The position numbers and the translations under genes are program-made. Shown here piece by piece: positions 7,555 to 16,622 of a DNA stretch of 33,058 nucleotides. The stretch comes from Blastococcus sp. CT_GayMR20 (GTDB lineage: Bacteria; Actinomycetota; Actinomycetes; Mycobacteriales; Geodermatophilaceae), in the NCBI RefSeq assembly GCF_004570345.1, contig NZ_SPQM01000049.1, positions 1-33,058 of the forward strand, in the 5' to 3' direction. The stretch's first letter is position 1. Each line of letters begins with the position of its first letter. The notes below the pieces were generated by a model that was not told the origin of the DNA, made no database searches, and worked only from the letters and a program-made list of their open reading frames with translations.

Positions 7555-7947
7555 ATGGACTTAACGCAGGTGGTGCCAGGGGCGATCTACAACACGGGTC
7601 AGGTCTTTATTGCTGAGCCATTGGCTGAATGGCCGATCGGCTACCAGTCCTGCCGAGTCCGTTTCGAGCAAGGATGGTGCTATATCGAACTGAACGAGGC
7701 CGACGGCGAGGGAAGTGTGCACGTCTATCCGACGAGCCAGATTCTGGCAGTCATCAACCTCTATCCGCCTGTGACGGGACCCCCTGACCCCGATAAGGCG
7801 GTTCCGGCGGGACAGCACCAGATCGAGCGGACAGGTCACGTGACAGCACCCCAGCAAGCGGGACCTCCGTGGGCGCAGGGTGGGCGCGAACCGTCCGAGA
7901 ATCCCCGGCACAGCTCAACATTGCCCGACAGTGGGTCGAGCGTTTGA
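7555..7947 (+). CDS. Hypothetical protein near the attachment site
   Basis: A 130-residue frame from ATG 7555, 47 bases from the divergent membrane gene. The first 75 residues look like a compact beta-rich domain (YQSCRVRFEQGWCYIELNE); the rest is Pro/Gln-rich and probably disordered. Third-position G/C bias is weaker than in neighbours and no ribosome site is evident. The antisense frame 7561-7911 is similarly open, so confidence is limited. It is the last gene before the tRNA fragment. Confidence 0.42.
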   Translation: MDLTQVVPGAIYNTGQVFIAEPLAEWPIGYQSCRVRFEQGWCYIELNEADGEGSVHVYPTSQILAVINLYPPVTGPPDPDKAVPAGQHQIERTGHVTAPQQAGPPWAQGGREPSENPRHSSTLPDSGSSV

Positions 7948-8006
7948 CCAGCGCGAATAGCACGAGGCCGCACTGCCTAACACCGGCCGATACGCGCCTA
8001 GGCTGA

Positions 8007-8056
8007 CTTAGGATCTGGTGCCTTCGGGCGTGGGGGTTCGACTCCCCCCTCCCGCA
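8007..8056 (+). repeat. attR: 3' fragment of tRNA-Leu(UAG)
   Basis: CTTAGGA (8007-8013) is a complete anticodon loop with UAG at 8009-8011. It is followed by the 3' anticodon strand, a long variable arm (TGCC-TTC-GGGC), a T-arm (GGGGG-TTCGACT-CCCCC) and the 3' acceptor strand CTCCCGC with A73. The bases before 8007 (GCTGA) do not pair with TCTGG, so the 5' half is absent and the gene is not functional. This is the displaced tRNA end left by a tyrosine integrase that inserts at an anticodon loop. The intact tRNA-Leu would lie at the other junction, beyond the integrase and outside the window. Confidence 0.82.
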
Positions 8057-8136
8057 CGCGTCGCCCACCTCGGGCCGGTCTCGTCCGGGTAGTGGTCCAT
8101 CGAGTCGTCGTCGAACGAGATCAGGTACCGCGGCAC
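8008..8136 (-). pseudogene. 5' remnant of a YCII-like gene running into the tRNA fragment
   Basis: From GTG 8136 the minus strand reads PRYLISFDDDSMDHYPDETG, which resembles the N-terminus of YCII-domain (DGPF-type) proteins. After about 28 residues it enters the tRNA complement and stops at TAA 8010-8008, inside the anticodon loop. Family length is about 100 residues or more, so the rest was lost, probably through an earlier rearrangement at the tRNA 3' end. The family match rests on a short segment. Confidence 0.42.
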
Positions 8137-8258
8137 TGGTGACTGACCGTCCCGGCGCCTTCTACCGCCCCTCGTGCCGGACCGAGGATAGGTGTCGTCG
8201 GCCGCGCGCGACTGTCAGCGCCTCCCCCCGGACCCGGCGGAGAGCAAGGTCTCGATCG

Positions 8259-9311
8259 TCAGAACGACGCCTTGATCGCCGCCTCGAACTCCGGCGATGC
8301 GTCCAGGACCTGCTGCACCTGCTCCGCGTACTCCTCGCCTCCGAGGTAGTCGACGGGTCGCTGCTGCGACTCCATCTCGGCGAGCAGTTCCTCGTCGGAG
8401 AGCGCGCATTCGAACGCCTCCCGCGCCTCCGCCAGCCGGTCTTCCGGCATTCCGGGAGGTCCGGCGACCGAGCGGCCGGTCGCTCCGAGGGCGATGAGGC
8501 TCTCGAGGAGTGCCTGCCCGTCCTCACCGGCGGGCTCGAAGTCGGCGGACGGCGGAGCGTCCGGCATCCATTCGTGGCCCTCTTCCGCGACCAGGAGCAC
8601 CGGACGGACCTCTCCGGCCTCGACCGCACCCAGCAGGCTGTCGAAGGCGAGAGCCATGCTGTCGGCGTTGCCGGCCACCAGGGCGTTCCGCGCTTCTCCT
8701 GAGCCCGCGAAGCCCGTGATCACCTCGTGCGGGAAGTCGTACGCCTCGGCGAGCCCCGTGGCGAACACGTAGCCGTCGCTGCCCGGCCCGGTGGCCACGA
8801 ACCTGACCGGCTCCGTGGCTTCGATGATGTCGTCGAAGCTCTGGATGTCGCTGTCCGCGCCGACGGCCACGGCCATGGGCGGACTCGAGATGCGTCCCAC
8901 GTGGGACAGTTCGTTCAGGTCGAATGCGACGCCTTCGGCTCCGGCGATCTGCGCCGCTGCGAAACCGATCGTGTTCAGCAGCTGCAGCCGGTTCTCGTCG
9001 GGACTGGCCACCGCGGTGGCGTTCGTGGCGAGCAGTCCCCCCGCACCCGGTTCGTTCCGGACCACGACTTCTGCCCCGAGGCAGTCCGCGAAATAGGGGG
9101 CGATGGCCCGCGCGTAGACGTCGAAACCCCCACCCGGGTCGTAGGGCACGACGAAATCGACGGTTTGTCCCTCGTAGTACGACGCGTCTTCGCCGGACGC
9201 CTCACCGTTCGGCGCGGTGTCTGCACCATCGTCGTCCCCGCAGGCGGCGAGCGTCGCGAGCAGCAGGACGGCACCCGCCAGGGTCGAGCCTCGCCGGTGA
9301 CTCCGCATCAT
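8259..9311 (-). CDS. Tripartite tricarboxylate transporter substrate-binding lipoprotein (TctC family)
   Basis: Extracytoplasmic solute-binding protein that captures carboxylates for a TctAB-type secondary transporter. ATG 9311 was chosen (350 residues) with GGGAGAGG upstream; the longer frame has no ribosome site. A signal peptide ends in the lipobox LATLAAC with the lipidated Cys at 24, then an acidic linker. The family core follows: VDFVVPYDPGGGFDVYAR, NEPGAGGLLATNA and a C-terminal helix ending near FEAAIKASF. No tctA or tctB is visible, so it is an orphan binding protein. It is the first complete chromosomal gene next to the attachment site. Confidence 0.85.
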   Translation of the reverse strand: MMRSHRRGSTLAGAVLLLATLAACGDDDGADTAPNGEASGEDASYYEGQTVDFVVPYDPGGGFDVYARAIAPYFADCLGAEVVVRNEPGAGGLLATNATAVASPDENRLQLLNTIGFAAAQIAGAEGVAFDLNELSHVGRISSPPMAVAVGADSDIQSFDDIIEATEPVRFVATGPGSDGYVFATGLAEAYDFPHEVITGFAGSGEARNALVAGNADSMALAFDSLLGAVEAGEVRPVLLVAEEGHEWMPDAPPSADFEPAGEDGQALLESLIALGATGRSVAGPPGMPEDRLAEAREAFECALSDEELLAEMESQQRPVDYLGGEEYAEQVQQVLDASPEFEAAIKASF

Positions 9312-9395
9312 GCGTCCTCTCCCGTCCCCGAAGGGGCGGCGGCAGTCGCCTCGACTGCCATCACTCAACGCCGTGGTTACTGATCGATCGTTAAG

Positions 9396-9423
9396 ACCCT
9401 AGCGCGATGCTGCGAGGGTGCAA
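9396..9423 (-). promoter_or_regulatory. Candidate promoter of the TctC gene
   Basis: On the minus strand TTGCAC (9423-9418) and TAGGGT (9401-9396) are 16 bases apart. The leader then carries two hairpins: GGCAGTCG paired with CGACTGCC (9341-9359) and CCCC-TTC-GGGG (9326-9336). The second lies just before the ribosome site. Confidence 0.45.
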
Positions 9424-9515
9424 GGGCCTTGCGCACCGCGAAGCCGACGTCGGGCGGCTCCTGCACCTGCTGGAGCGCATTCGTGGATCACTTCCCGAGG
9501 GCTGCGCGTAGCTCC

Positions 9516-10436
9516 TCAGGCCAGGACGGCGCGCAGGTCGAGCTCGGCGGACGGGGCGTCCGGGTCGTCGTCGTCCACGACCGCCAACAGGTGCACCCCG
9601 CCGTCGCGGACCTCGCGCAGTGCCAGACCCTCGACCTTGTGCACGTGGCCGGCCACCTCCGGGATGGGCACAACCGCCAGCACCGTCGTCCCGTCGAGGA
9701 GGGCGAGCGCGGTCGCGACCACGGGGCCGTCGTCCACCGCGTTGGGCGTGTCCTCAGCCGCGGCGCTCATCAGCACCCGGCCGTCGGGCAGCGCGACGGC
9801 GTCGGTGACCGCGAGGCCGACGCCCTCGACCTCGCCGAGGTCGTAGACCTGCGGCCGCTCCACCGGCACGTCGCCGGCGGGGAAGCGGCCGAGGACTGCT
9901 GCGACCAGCCCCTCGAGCGGCACGTCGACGCTGCCCGAGCGCACTCCGGCGGCGAGGTTCCCGCGGTTGAACCAGCGCACCACGTCGCCGTGCCGGCTGG
10001 CGCCCTCCAGGTTGAGGTGCTCCATCGGGAGACCGAGACGGTCGGCGACCTGCTCGTACAGCGGGGCGAGGTCGCCGGCCCGGGCCACCGGATCCCCGTC
10101 GTCCAGGTGGACGACGACGCCGCGCATCCGGCGCGCGGTCGAGCCCGAGCCGAGCAGGAGGGCCGCGGTCGAGCCGTCCACCTCCGCCGGGCACGCCACT
10201 TCCAGATCGGGCTTGAGGTGCTTGGTGCCGTGCGCCTCGCGGAAGGTGTCGAGGCCGTCCACGGGCGGCAGGACCCGCACGCGGGTCACGCCCCCGGCCC
10301 GCCGCCAGCCGGCGAAGGTCGCGTCGTCCTGCGCGATCAGCCAGCCGTCGCCGAGCGGCGCGATCCCCGAGGCCGCGGTGACCGGCGTCCCGTCGTCGAA
10401 CCGCAGCGCCCGGACGTCGTCGACGAACACCTGCAC
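9516..10436 (-). CDS. DUF6929-like hypothetical protein
   Basis: A 306-residue soluble protein from GTG 10436, with no signal peptide or membrane segment. Repeated beta-strand and turn patterns (SGIAPLGDGWLIAQDD, VEGVGLAVTDAVALPDGRVL, HKVEGLALREVRDGGVHLLAV) suggest a beta-propeller-like fold, as in DUF6929 proteins. A conserved-looking HLNLEGASRHGDVVRWFNRG lies near the middle. Function unknown; the family name is a recollection from sequence style and should be treated as tentative. It is divergent from the methyltransferase. Confidence 0.6.
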   Translation of the reverse strand: MQVFVDDVRALRFDDGTPVTAASGIAPLGDGWLIAQDDATFAGWRRAGGVTRVRVLPPVDGLDTFREAHGTKHLKPDLEVACPAEVDGSTAALLLGSGSTARRMRGVVVHLDDGDPVARAGDLAPLYEQVADRLGLPMEHLNLEGASRHGDVVRWFNRGNLAAGVRSGSVDVPLEGLVAAVLGRFPAGDVPVERPQVYDLGEVEGVGLAVTDAVALPDGRVLMSAAAEDTPNAVDDGPVVATALALLDGTTVLAVVPIPEVAGHVHKVEGLALREVRDGGVHLLAVVDDDDPDAPSAELDLRAVLA

Positions 10437-10504
10437 CGGTCCACTGTGCGTGCAGCGGCGGCGGACCGCTTGTCGGGTGCGGACCCGGGGAGGACCCTGC
10501 GCCG

Positions 10505-11116
10505 ATGGGCCTCTACAGCCACCACCTGCGTCCCCGCCTGCACAACCTGGCGCTGGGCGGAAAGGCGGCCGGCGAGGTCCGCGACCGTGTCTGCGCGGGC
10601 CTCGCCGGGGACGTCCTGGAGATCGGCTACGGGACCGGGCACAACCAGCCCCATCTCCCTCCGGAGGTCGCCGGGATCTGGGCCGTCGAGCCGTCGACCA
10701 CGGCCCTCCGGCTGTCGGAGGCCCGCCGGTCGGCGTCGTCCGTGCCCGTGGTGGTGGGAGGGGACGACGCGCAGTCGCTGCCGTTCCCGGACGACCGCTT
10801 CGACGCGGCGCTGTGCACCTGGGTCCTCTGCGGCATCCCCGACGCGAGCCGCGCGCTCGCCGAGGTGGCTCGGGTGCTCAAGCCGGGCGCGACGCTGCAT
10901 TTCGTCGAGCACGGCCTGGCGCCCGAGCCGGAGGTGGTGCGCTGGCAGCGGCGCGGCAACCGGATCAACCAGGCCATCGCCGGGTGCGCGCTGGACAACG
11001 ATGTGGCGTCGCTGTTCGAGGCGTCGCCGTTGACGGTGAGCGAGCTGTCGACCTGGTACGAGAAGGCCGCCCCCAAGCCGGCGGGGTACATGTACGAGGG
11101 CCGCGCGACGGCCTGA
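10505..11116 (+). CDS. Class I SAM-dependent methyltransferase
   Basis: A 203-residue protein with the Rossmann-type SAM site: motif I VLEIGYGTGHNQ (37-48), the acidic end of strand 2 in WAVEPS, LPFPDDRFDAALCTWVLC as motif IV and an LAEVARVLKPGATLHFVEHG post-motif. This is the UbiE/Methyltransf_11 pattern; the substrate cannot be told. The start ATG 10505 has GGGAGGA about nine bases upstream. It stands alone between a divergent DUF6929-like gene and a small unknown gene. Confidence 0.82.
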   Translation: MGLYSHHLRPRLHNLALGGKAAGEVRDRVCAGLAGDVLEIGYGTGHNQPHLPPEVAGIWAVEPSTTALRLSEARRSASSVPVVVGGDDAQSLPFPDDRFDAALCTWVLCGIPDASRALAEVARVLKPGATLHFVEHGLAPEPEVVRWQRRGNRINQAIAGCALDNDVASLFEASPLTVSELSTWYEKAAPKPAGYMYEGRATA

Positions 11117-11206
11117 CCGACCTCGGGCGCACGCCGTCTCACCCCTCCGGGTGGGGCGGGCCGCCGAGGACTGGGGCCGACGGCTCCGTCGTCCGAAATC
11201 CCGGGT

Positions 11207-11470
11207 ATGAGCAGCACTGCTTCGCGCGCCACCTGGCTGCCGGCCGCCATCGCCCGCGCCGCGGTGGTCAACACGCCCAACGTCCGCACCAGTCCCGCCG
11301 GCCCGCGCCACCTCGCGGTCGAGAGCCCCGAGGCGATGCGCATCGCGACGCCCGAGGACTTCACCCGCACCGGCCGGCACGCCGAGCCGGAGTGGAGCCG
11401 TGAGCTGCACGACCCCACGCGCGACGAGGTCGACTCGTTCTCCTGGCTGGGCTTCGCGCCGCGCCGCTGA
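11207..11470 (+). CDS. Small hypothetical protein
   Basis: An 87-residue protein, Arg/Ala/Pro-rich, with LPAAIARAAVVNTPNVRTSP at the start and DEVDSFSWLGFAPRR at the end. It ends two bases from the convergent rdgB stop, which argues for real gene boundaries on both strands. No membrane segment, signal or family recognised. Confidence 0.55.
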   Translation: MSSTASRATWLPAAIARAAVVNTPNVRTSPAGPRHLAVESPEAMRIATPEDFTRTGRHAEPEWSRELHDPTRDEVDSFSWLGFAPRR

Positions 11471-11472
11471 GC

Positions 11473-12084
11473 TCAGCGCCCGCCGAGGACCTCGGCGAGC
11501 ACCGGCACCAGCGCGGCGAACGCCTGGCCGCGGTGGCTGCGCGCGTCCTTCTCGGCGGGCTCCAGCTCGGCCGAGGTCACGTCGAGCCCCTCGGGGACGA
11601 AGACGGGGTCGTAGCCGAAGCCGTTGCTGCCCCGCTTCTCCCTGACCAGCCGCCCGCGCCACTGCCGCTCGAGCACGCGCTCGGTCCCGTCCGGGGTCAC
11701 GAGCGCGGCGGCGCAGACGAACGCGGCGCCGCGCCGCTCGTCGGGGACGTCGGCGACCTGCCCGAGGAGCAGGGCGGTGATCGCGTCGTCGTCCCCGTGC
11801 CGGCCCGACCAGCGCGCCGACAGGACGCCGGGCATGCCGTTGAGGGCGTCCACCGTGAGCCCCGAGTCGTCGGCCACGGCCGGCAGCCCCGTGTACCGCA
11901 CCGCCTCACGTGCCTTGAGCAGCGCGTTCTCCTCGAACGTCGCACCCGTCTCGGGGGCCTCCGGGTACTCGTCGACGTCGCTCAGACCGACGACCTCGAC
12001 ACCCGGGACGGCGGACTCGAGCAGCCGCCGCAGCTCGGCGAGCTTGCCGGCATTGCGGGTGGCCAGCAGCAGCCGCGTGCTCAC
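11473..12084 (-). CDS. rdgB: RdgB/HAM1 non-canonical purine NTP pyrophosphatase
   Basis: House-cleaning enzyme that hydrolyses ITP, dITP and XTP to monophosphates, preventing their incorporation. 203 residues, normal for the family. Motifs are [13 protein letters not shown] at the N-terminus (phosphate-binding Asn and Lys), [23 protein letters not shown] with the catalytic Asp, [11 protein letters not shown] for base and metal handling, and the closing SHRGQAF. The GTG start lies inside a GTGA overlap with the rph stop, giving a two-gene operon with RNase PH, a common actinobacterial arrangement. Confidence 0.93.
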   Translation of the reverse strand: MSTRLLLATRNAGKLAELRRLLESAVPGVEVVGLSDVDEYPEAPETGATFEENALLKAREAVRYTGLPAVADDSGLTVDALNGMPGVLSARWSGRHGDDDAITALLLGQVADVPDERRGAAFVCAAALVTPDGTERVLERQWRGRLVREKRGSNGFGYDPVFVPEGLDVTSAELEPAEKDARSHRGQAFAALVPVLAEVLGGR

Positions 12085-12818
12085 CGCTGCGCCGCAGGTG
12101 CGGACAGGGCGTCCTGCTGGAGGCGGGTCAGCTCCCCGCAGCCCTTGACCGCGAGGTCGAGCAGCGCGTCGAGCGTCGGCCGGTCGAACACCGCGCCCTC
12201 CGCCGTCCCCTGGACCTCGACGAAACTGCCGTCGCCGGTGCACACGACGTTCATGTCGGTGCCGGCCCGGACGTCCTCCTCGTAGGCGAGGTCCAGCCGC
12301 GGCTCGCCGTCGATGACGCCCACGCTGACCGCCGACACGGACTGGGCGATCGCGGTCGGCCTCGCCAGCTTCCTGCGGTCGCCGAGCCAGGACACCGCGT
12401 CGGCCAGCGCCACGTAGGCGCCGGTGATCGCCGCCGTCCGCGTGCCGCCGTCGGCCTGGAGGACGTCGCAGTCGATCGCGATGCTGTTCTCCCCGAGCGC
12501 GGCCAGGTCGATCGAGGCGCGCAGGGAACGGCCGATCAGGCGGCTGATCTCGTGGGTGCGCCCGCCGATGCGGCCCTTCACCGACTCGCGGTCGCCGCGG
12601 GTGTGGGTCGCGCGCGGCAGCATCGCGTATTCGGCGGTGACCCAGCCCAGGCCCGATCCCTTGCGCCAGCGCGGCACGCCCTCGGTGACGCTCGCGGCGC
12701 AGAGCACGCGGGTGCGGCCGAACTCGACGAGCACCGAGCCCTCCGCGTGGTCGAGCCAGGAGCGGGTGATGGTCACGGGGCGGAGCTGGTCGGCGGTACG
12801 GCCGTCGGGGCGAGTCAC
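12081..12818 (-). CDS. rph: Ribonuclease PH
   Basis: Phosphorolytic 3'-5' exoribonuclease that trims tRNA 3' ends, usually as a hexamer. 245 residues from GTG 12818. Diagnostic segments are [36 protein letters not shown] with the RNA/phosphate-binding arginines, and [20 protein letters not shown] followed by GAYVAL. TACCCT on the minus strand ends eight bases before the GTG, suggesting a nearly leaderless transcript. Overlaps rdgB downstream. Confidence 0.95.
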   Translation of the reverse strand: MTRPDGRTADQLRPVTITRSWLDHAEGSVLVEFGRTRVLCAASVTEGVPRWRKGSGLGWVTAEYAMLPRATHTRGDRESVKGRIGGRTHEISRLIGRSLRASIDLAALGENSIAIDCDVLQADGGTRTAAITGAYVALADAVSWLGDRRKLARPTAIAQSVSAVSVGVIDGEPRLDLAYEEDVRAGTDMNVVCTGDGSFVEVQGTAEGAVFDRPTLDALLDLAVKGCGELTRLQQDALSAPAAQR

Positions 12819-12965
12819 GTGGCAAGAGGGTAGTGCGAGTCGCCCGAAGGGGCGTTCCGCGAGTGGGGGCCGGAGGCCTCGCCGAGCCGATGGGAGGAGC
12901 TCCACGGAGGGCCGGGCACGGCACGTGGCGGCGGTGCGGCCCGGAGGCGCGGGATGTAATAGCGC

Positions 12966-13370
12966 ATGCGATCCGAACTGCGTGCCGTCCGCACCGGCGG
13001 CGTCCCCTCGGTGGTCGACCTCACCGACGAGTGCGCCGACTTCGTCAAGCAGGAGAACGACGGGCTGCTGCACGTCTTCGTGCCGCACGCCACCGCCGGG
13101 ATCGCGATCCTGGAGACGGGCTCGGGCAGCGATGACGACCTGCTCGCCCACCTCGACGAGCTGCTGCCCCGCGACGACCGCTGGCGGCACCGCCACGGCA
13201 GCGCCGGGCACGGCCGGGACCACGTCCTGCCGGCGTTCCTGCCCCCGCACGCAGCCGTGCCCGTGCTGGAGGGGCTGATGCAGCTCGGCACCTGGCAGCG
13301 CATCTGCCTGGTCGACACCAACATCGACAACCACACACGGCAGGTCCGGTTCTCGTTCCTCGCGGGCTGA
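12966..13370 (+). CDS. yjbQ: YjbQ/UPF0047 family protein
   Basis: A 134-residue protein of the YjbQ family, some members of which show weak thiamine-phosphate synthase activity; the physiological role is unsettled. The conserved blocks are [28 protein letters not shown] and [16 protein letters not shown]. Length is normal. ATG 12966 has no ribosome site but follows TGTAAT (12955-12960), so it may be leaderless. It is divergent from rph and 37 bases ahead of the peroxiredoxin gene. Confidence 0.88.
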   Translation: MRSELRAVRTGGVPSVVDLTDECADFVKQENDGLLHVFVPHATAGIAILETGSGSDDDLLAHLDELLPRDDRWRHRHGSAGHGRDHVLPAFLPPHAAVPVLEGLMQLGTWQRICLVDTNIDNHTRQVRFSFLAG

Positions 13371-13407
13371 CTCCCCCACTGCCGCGCGATCGCGAGGACA
13401 CGGCAGG

Positions 13408-13917
13408 ATGCCGGTCATGAGCCAGACCGACAGCGGGATCGGGACGGCACCCGTCCGCCTCTCCCCCGGTGACCCCGCGCCGGACTTCACGCTGCCCGAC
13501 GCCGACGGCAACCCCGTCTCCCTCTCGGACTACCGCGGGCGCCGCGTGATCGTCTACTGCTACCCGGCTGCCCTGACCCCCGGCTGCACCACGCAGGCCG
13601 TCGACTTCACCGCGGCGGCCGGCGACCTCGCCCAGGCGGGGCTGGACATCATCGGCATCTCCCCCGACGAGCCCGGCAAGCTCATCAAGTTCCGCGAGAA
13701 GGAGCAGCTCGGCATCACGCTGGTCTCCGACCCGGAGAAGAAGGTGCTCCAGGCCTACGGCGCCTACGGGCCGAAGAAGCTGTACGGCAAGGAGGTCGTG
13801 GGGGTCATCCGGTCGACCTTCATCGTCGACGCCGAGGGCAAGATCGAGCGCGCCTCCTACAACGTCAAGGCGACGGGGCACGTCGCCAAGCTGCGCCGCG
13901 AGCTCGGCCTCGACTGA
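13408..13917 (+). CDS. bcp: Bcp/PrxQ-type peroxiredoxin lacking the usual resolving Cys
   Basis: Thiol peroxidase that reduces hydroperoxides. 169 residues from ATG 13408; ATG 13417 is an equally plausible start. The active site ALTPGCTTQ carries the peroxidatic Cys (residue 60) with the preceding T and P, and [10 protein letters not shown] supplies the conserved Arg. In typical Bcp a resolving Cys lies five residues later (C-x4-C); here that position is Val65. The only other Cys is residue 51 (VIVYCYP), so the enzyme would act as a 1-Cys type or use a different partner. The peroxiredoxin call is firm. Confidence 0.9.
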   Translation: MPVMSQTDSGIGTAPVRLSPGDPAPDFTLPDADGNPVSLSDYRGRRVIVYCYPAALTPGCTTQAVDFTAAAGDLAQAGLDIIGISPDEPGKLIKFREKEQLGITLVSDPEKKVLQAYGAYGPKKLYGKEVVGVIRSTFIVDAEGKIERASYNVKATGHVAKLRRELGLD

Positions 13918-13936
13918 CCGCCGGCACGACCGCCCG

Positions 13937-15190
13937 TCAGTGGTGGTGGATCTCGGCCCGCACCCTCGCCCGGGCGTCGGCATAACGGACCACCTCGAAG
14001 ACGATGAGCGCGACCAGGACGGCCGCGAGCACGGCGAGAGCGGCCAGCGCCGGCAGCCGGGCGGTCGCCAGGGGCGCCACCAGGACGACGAGGGCCACCA
14101 CCGCCCGCGGTCGGTTGATCGAGCCGACGTTGCGGAGGCGGAACGCGAGGTGGGCGATGAGGTAGGCGGCCACACCGCCGTACATCGCCCACAGGGCCGT
14201 CGTCGGCAGTGGGTCGGTGAGGGCGTGGTGGGACGCGTCGCCGACGTACTCGGCGACCTTCTTCAGGCCGAGGGCCAGGTAGATGACACCGGCCACCATC
14301 GGGAAGTGCAGGTACGTGTACGAATCCCGCGCCAGGCGGACCCGCTCCACGCCCTCACGGCGGCTGAGCTCCCGCTCGGCGACCGGTGCGACGACGTCGA
14401 AGTAGAGCCACCACAGCGCGACGCTCGCGGCCAGCCCGAGAAGCGCCGCCCCGGCGATGGGCACCGTCAGCGGCAGGTCGAGGACCCCGACGCCGACGGC
14501 GATGATCGACTCCCCCAGGGCGATGATCACGATGAGGCCGTGCCGCTCGGCGAAGTGCACCGGTGACGGCAGCCGCCAGCCGTTGCCCGAGGCGTACACG
14601 CCCGAATAGTCGATGACGAGCGCGAGGGCCCAGAGCACCGTCTGGGCAGGACCGCCGAGGACCGCCCCGACGACGAGCAGCACGACAGCCACGGTGACCG
14701 GACCGGCCGTGCGGAGCAGTTGCCGGCGCAGGACGGCGTCCCCGAGCGCGGCCACGGCATACACCCCCAGGTGCAGGAGCCGCACGAGGGCGAGTGCGGC
14801 GGCCAGCACCACCGGCGCGCTCAGCCCGCCGCCCTCGTCCTGCCACGCTTCCGGGATGGCGAGAGCGACGAGGAACATCGCCGCCATCGCGGAGATCATG
14901 GCCGCCCGCACCACCCCCTCGTCGGCGTGGGCCTGGTTGCCGAGCCAGGCATAGCTGCACCACACGAACCACAGCAGCGCGAGGAGGACGAGTCCGCGCA
15001 GGACGCCGCGCAGCCCGAGATCCTCGGCCATGAACGCGGTCACCTGGGTGATGGCGAAGACGAAGACCAGGTCGAAGAAGAGCTCCAGGGTGGTGACGGT
15101 GTGCCCCTGCGCGGTGGGCACGATCCGCGCCCGGAAGCGCTGCCGACCGGTCGCGCGGTCCGGCGGCTGCGCGTCGGTCTGCTGCGTCAC
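13937..15190 (-). CDS. ltrA: LtrA family membrane protein
   Basis: Polytopic membrane protein of the low-temperature-requirement A family, of unknown biochemical role. 417 residues from GTG 15190, chosen for the strong GGGAGGGGG upstream. The family signature TLELFFDLVFVFAITQV opens the first membrane helix; about ten to twelve hydrophobic segments follow. A second block is HFAERHGLIVIIALGESIIA. It ends with an ALAVLAAVLVALIVFEVVRY helix and a His-rich tail. Its 3' end converges on the peroxiredoxin gene; DUF4262 lies 91 bases upstream on the same strand. Confidence 0.88.
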   Translation of the reverse strand: MTQQTDAQPPDRATGRQRFRARIVPTAQGHTVTTLELFFDLVFVFAITQVTAFMAEDLGLRGVLRGLVLLALLWFVWCSYAWLGNQAHADEGVVRAAMISAMAAMFLVALAIPEAWQDEGGGLSAPVVLAAALALVRLLHLGVYAVAALGDAVLRRQLLRTAGPVTVAVVLLVVGAVLGGPAQTVLWALALVIDYSGVYASGNGWRLPSPVHFAERHGLIVIIALGESIIAVGVGVLDLPLTVPIAGAALLGLAASVALWWLYFDVVAPVAERELSRREGVERVRLARDSYTYLHFPMVAGVIYLALGLKKVAEYVGDASHHALTDPLPTTALWAMYGGVAAYLIAHLAFRLRNVGSINRPRAVVALVVLVAPLATARLPALAALAVLAAVLVALIVFEVVRYADARARVRAEIHHH

Positions 15191-15281
15191 GTCGCCCCCT
15201 CCCGCCGCTCGACTGCCGGGCGACCGGCACATCATGGACGGTCCCCGTGACCATGGACAGGTGGCGGGTTCCGGGCTCGTG

Positions 15282-15764
15282 TCAGGCCCGCCACGTCCCC
15301 GGCCGGGGCTGACACTCCGGGCCGCACGGGTAGCCGTCGTCCCAGGGGAAGCTCCCGTCGGCGTGGGCCCACGTGAGCTGGTACGCGGGCACCGACACCT
15401 CGGCCGGGCGCTGGTAGTAGCGGTTCGCGCCGAGCACCACGTCTCCGGGGTTGGGCAGGTCCTCCACGATCACCGGCTGACCGCGGTCCCACCGGAGCTC
15501 CTCGCCGGCGACGAGGTCACGGCCACCCGCCACGAGCCGGGCCACGTGGTCGAGCAGATCGTGGGTCCCTTCGGCCCCCAGGCCCACCGCGACCAGCTCC
15601 GGGTGGCCGAGACCGAACAGCCCGATCGTGTAGCCGAAGGCCGGCTCGTCGTCCCCGTCGCCCTCGCCCACGTACTGGACGGCGAAGCGGTGGGCACGGA
15701 TCAACTGGGCGAGGCGGGCGTCCTCCTGGTCCAGCCAGGCGATGGTCTGGGGGTCCTGCGTCAT
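15282..15764 (-). CDS. DUF4262 domain protein
   Basis: A 160-residue soluble protein from ATG 15764; a GTG two codons earlier is also possible. The pattern [23 protein letters not shown], then [10 protein letters not shown], and a C-terminal [14 protein letters not shown] matches DUF4262, a common actinobacterial domain of unknown function. Between the ligD polymerase and ltrA on the same strand, but separated from ligD by a probable terminator, so probably its own unit. Confidence 0.75.
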   Translation of the reverse strand: MTQDPQTIAWLDQEDARLAQLIRAHRFAVQYVGEGDGDDEPAFGYTIGLFGLGHPELVAVGLGAEGTHDLLDHVARLVAGGRDLVAGEELRWDRGQPVIVEDLPNPGDVVLGANRYYQRPAEVSVPAYQLTWAHADGSFPWDDGYPCGPECQPRPGTWRA

Positions 15765-15795
15765 GGGCACAGCCTGCGCGGCAGGACCGACAGAA

Positions 15796-15834
15796 CGGCC
15801 GGGCCGGCCGCGGTCCGTGGACAGCGCCCGGCCG
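15796..15834 (-). terminator. Hairpin after ligD
   Basis: CGGCCGGGC and GCCCGGCCG form a 9-bp stem around a 21-base loop that itself contains GTCC-ACG-GGAC-type pairing, followed by TTCTGT on the minus strand. It lies just past the ligD stop. Confidence 0.5.
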
Positions 15835-15839
15835 GTGGA

Positions 15840-16436
15840 TCAGCCTTCGCCGGTCGCCTCGCGCTCGGCGGCGCGCTTCCGTCGCTTGCCCTCGTGCATC
15901 GCCGCCACCCGGGCGATCGGGATCGTGTGGCCTTCGGCCACCAGGTCGGCGGGGAGCTCCTGCGGCTCGGGCAGCAGGTCCGCCCACGCCGCCGGGAACC
16001 GGTCCGCGGCCGACGTCACGGTGAAGTCCCCGGGCGAGACGTCGTCCAGCGCGTCCCAGCCCACCGGCGCGGACACCGGGAGTCCGGGGCGGATGCGGGG
16101 GCTGTAGGCGGCCACGATCGTGCTCTGGCCCGACCGGGTCGAGTCGACGAAGACCCGCCCGTGCCGGTCCTCCTTGATGTACGCCGTGGTGGCCAGCTCC
16201 GGGTCCAGGCGTTCGGTACGCGCGGCGAGTGCGCGGGTGGCGGCGGCCACGTCCTCGAACGACGCGCCCCCCACCGGGACGACGACGTGCACGCCCTTCG
16301 AGCCGCTGGTCTTCACCGCTCCGGCCAGTCCCGCGTCCTCGAGCGCCCGCTGGACGAGCCGCGCGGCGCGGACGACGACGGCGAAGTCCGCGCCCTCGGG
16401 CGGATCCAGGTCGAGCACCAGCCCCGTCGGCCCGGC
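15840..16436 (-). pseudogene. ligD: ligD polymerase fragment, broken at the repeat boundary
   Basis: Codes for the last 198 residues of the polymerase domain (from AGPTGLVLDLDPP to the stop) and is identical to 16623-17219. At 16436 the coding frame leaves ligD and reads into the spacer complement, which is non-homologous. It has no start and would not make a functional enzyme if this junction is real. Confidence 0.85.
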
Positions 16437-16622
16437 TCCCCGCCGTTCATGCAGCGCAACGTGTCCAAGGGCGCGCCGGACTGGGTTCGGACGGTGCCGG
16501 TCTGGTCGGAGGGCTCGCACCGCGAGATCGCCCAGGTGCTGTGCGACGACCGGCGCACGCTGCTGTGGCTGGCCAACCAGCGCGCCGTCGAGTTCCACGT
16601 GCCCTTCTTCCGGGTCGGGGAC
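16437..16622. other. Unique spacer (loop) of the giant palindrome
   Basis: These 186 bases occur once. They are exactly 62 codons of the ligD polymerase gene and continue in frame into the right arm at 16623, so the spacer and right arm form the native junction. The left junction (16436/16437) is the artificial or rearranged one, because it joins ligD sense sequence to ligD antisense sequence. Confidence 0.93.

Larger units (their letters stand above)
1..16436 (+). repeat. Left arm of giant inverted repeat
   Basis: This arm is the reverse complement of 16623-33058. The mirror relation x to 33059-x holds for every gene boundary I checked, and no arm-specific difference was found in the regions compared, including intergenic bases and two apparent frameshifts. 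The arm stops at 16436, where the shared GGCCCGGC is followed by TCCCC here but by GTCCCC in the reverse complement of the other arm. The perfect identity implies very recent duplication or a fold-back artefact. Confidence 0.97.
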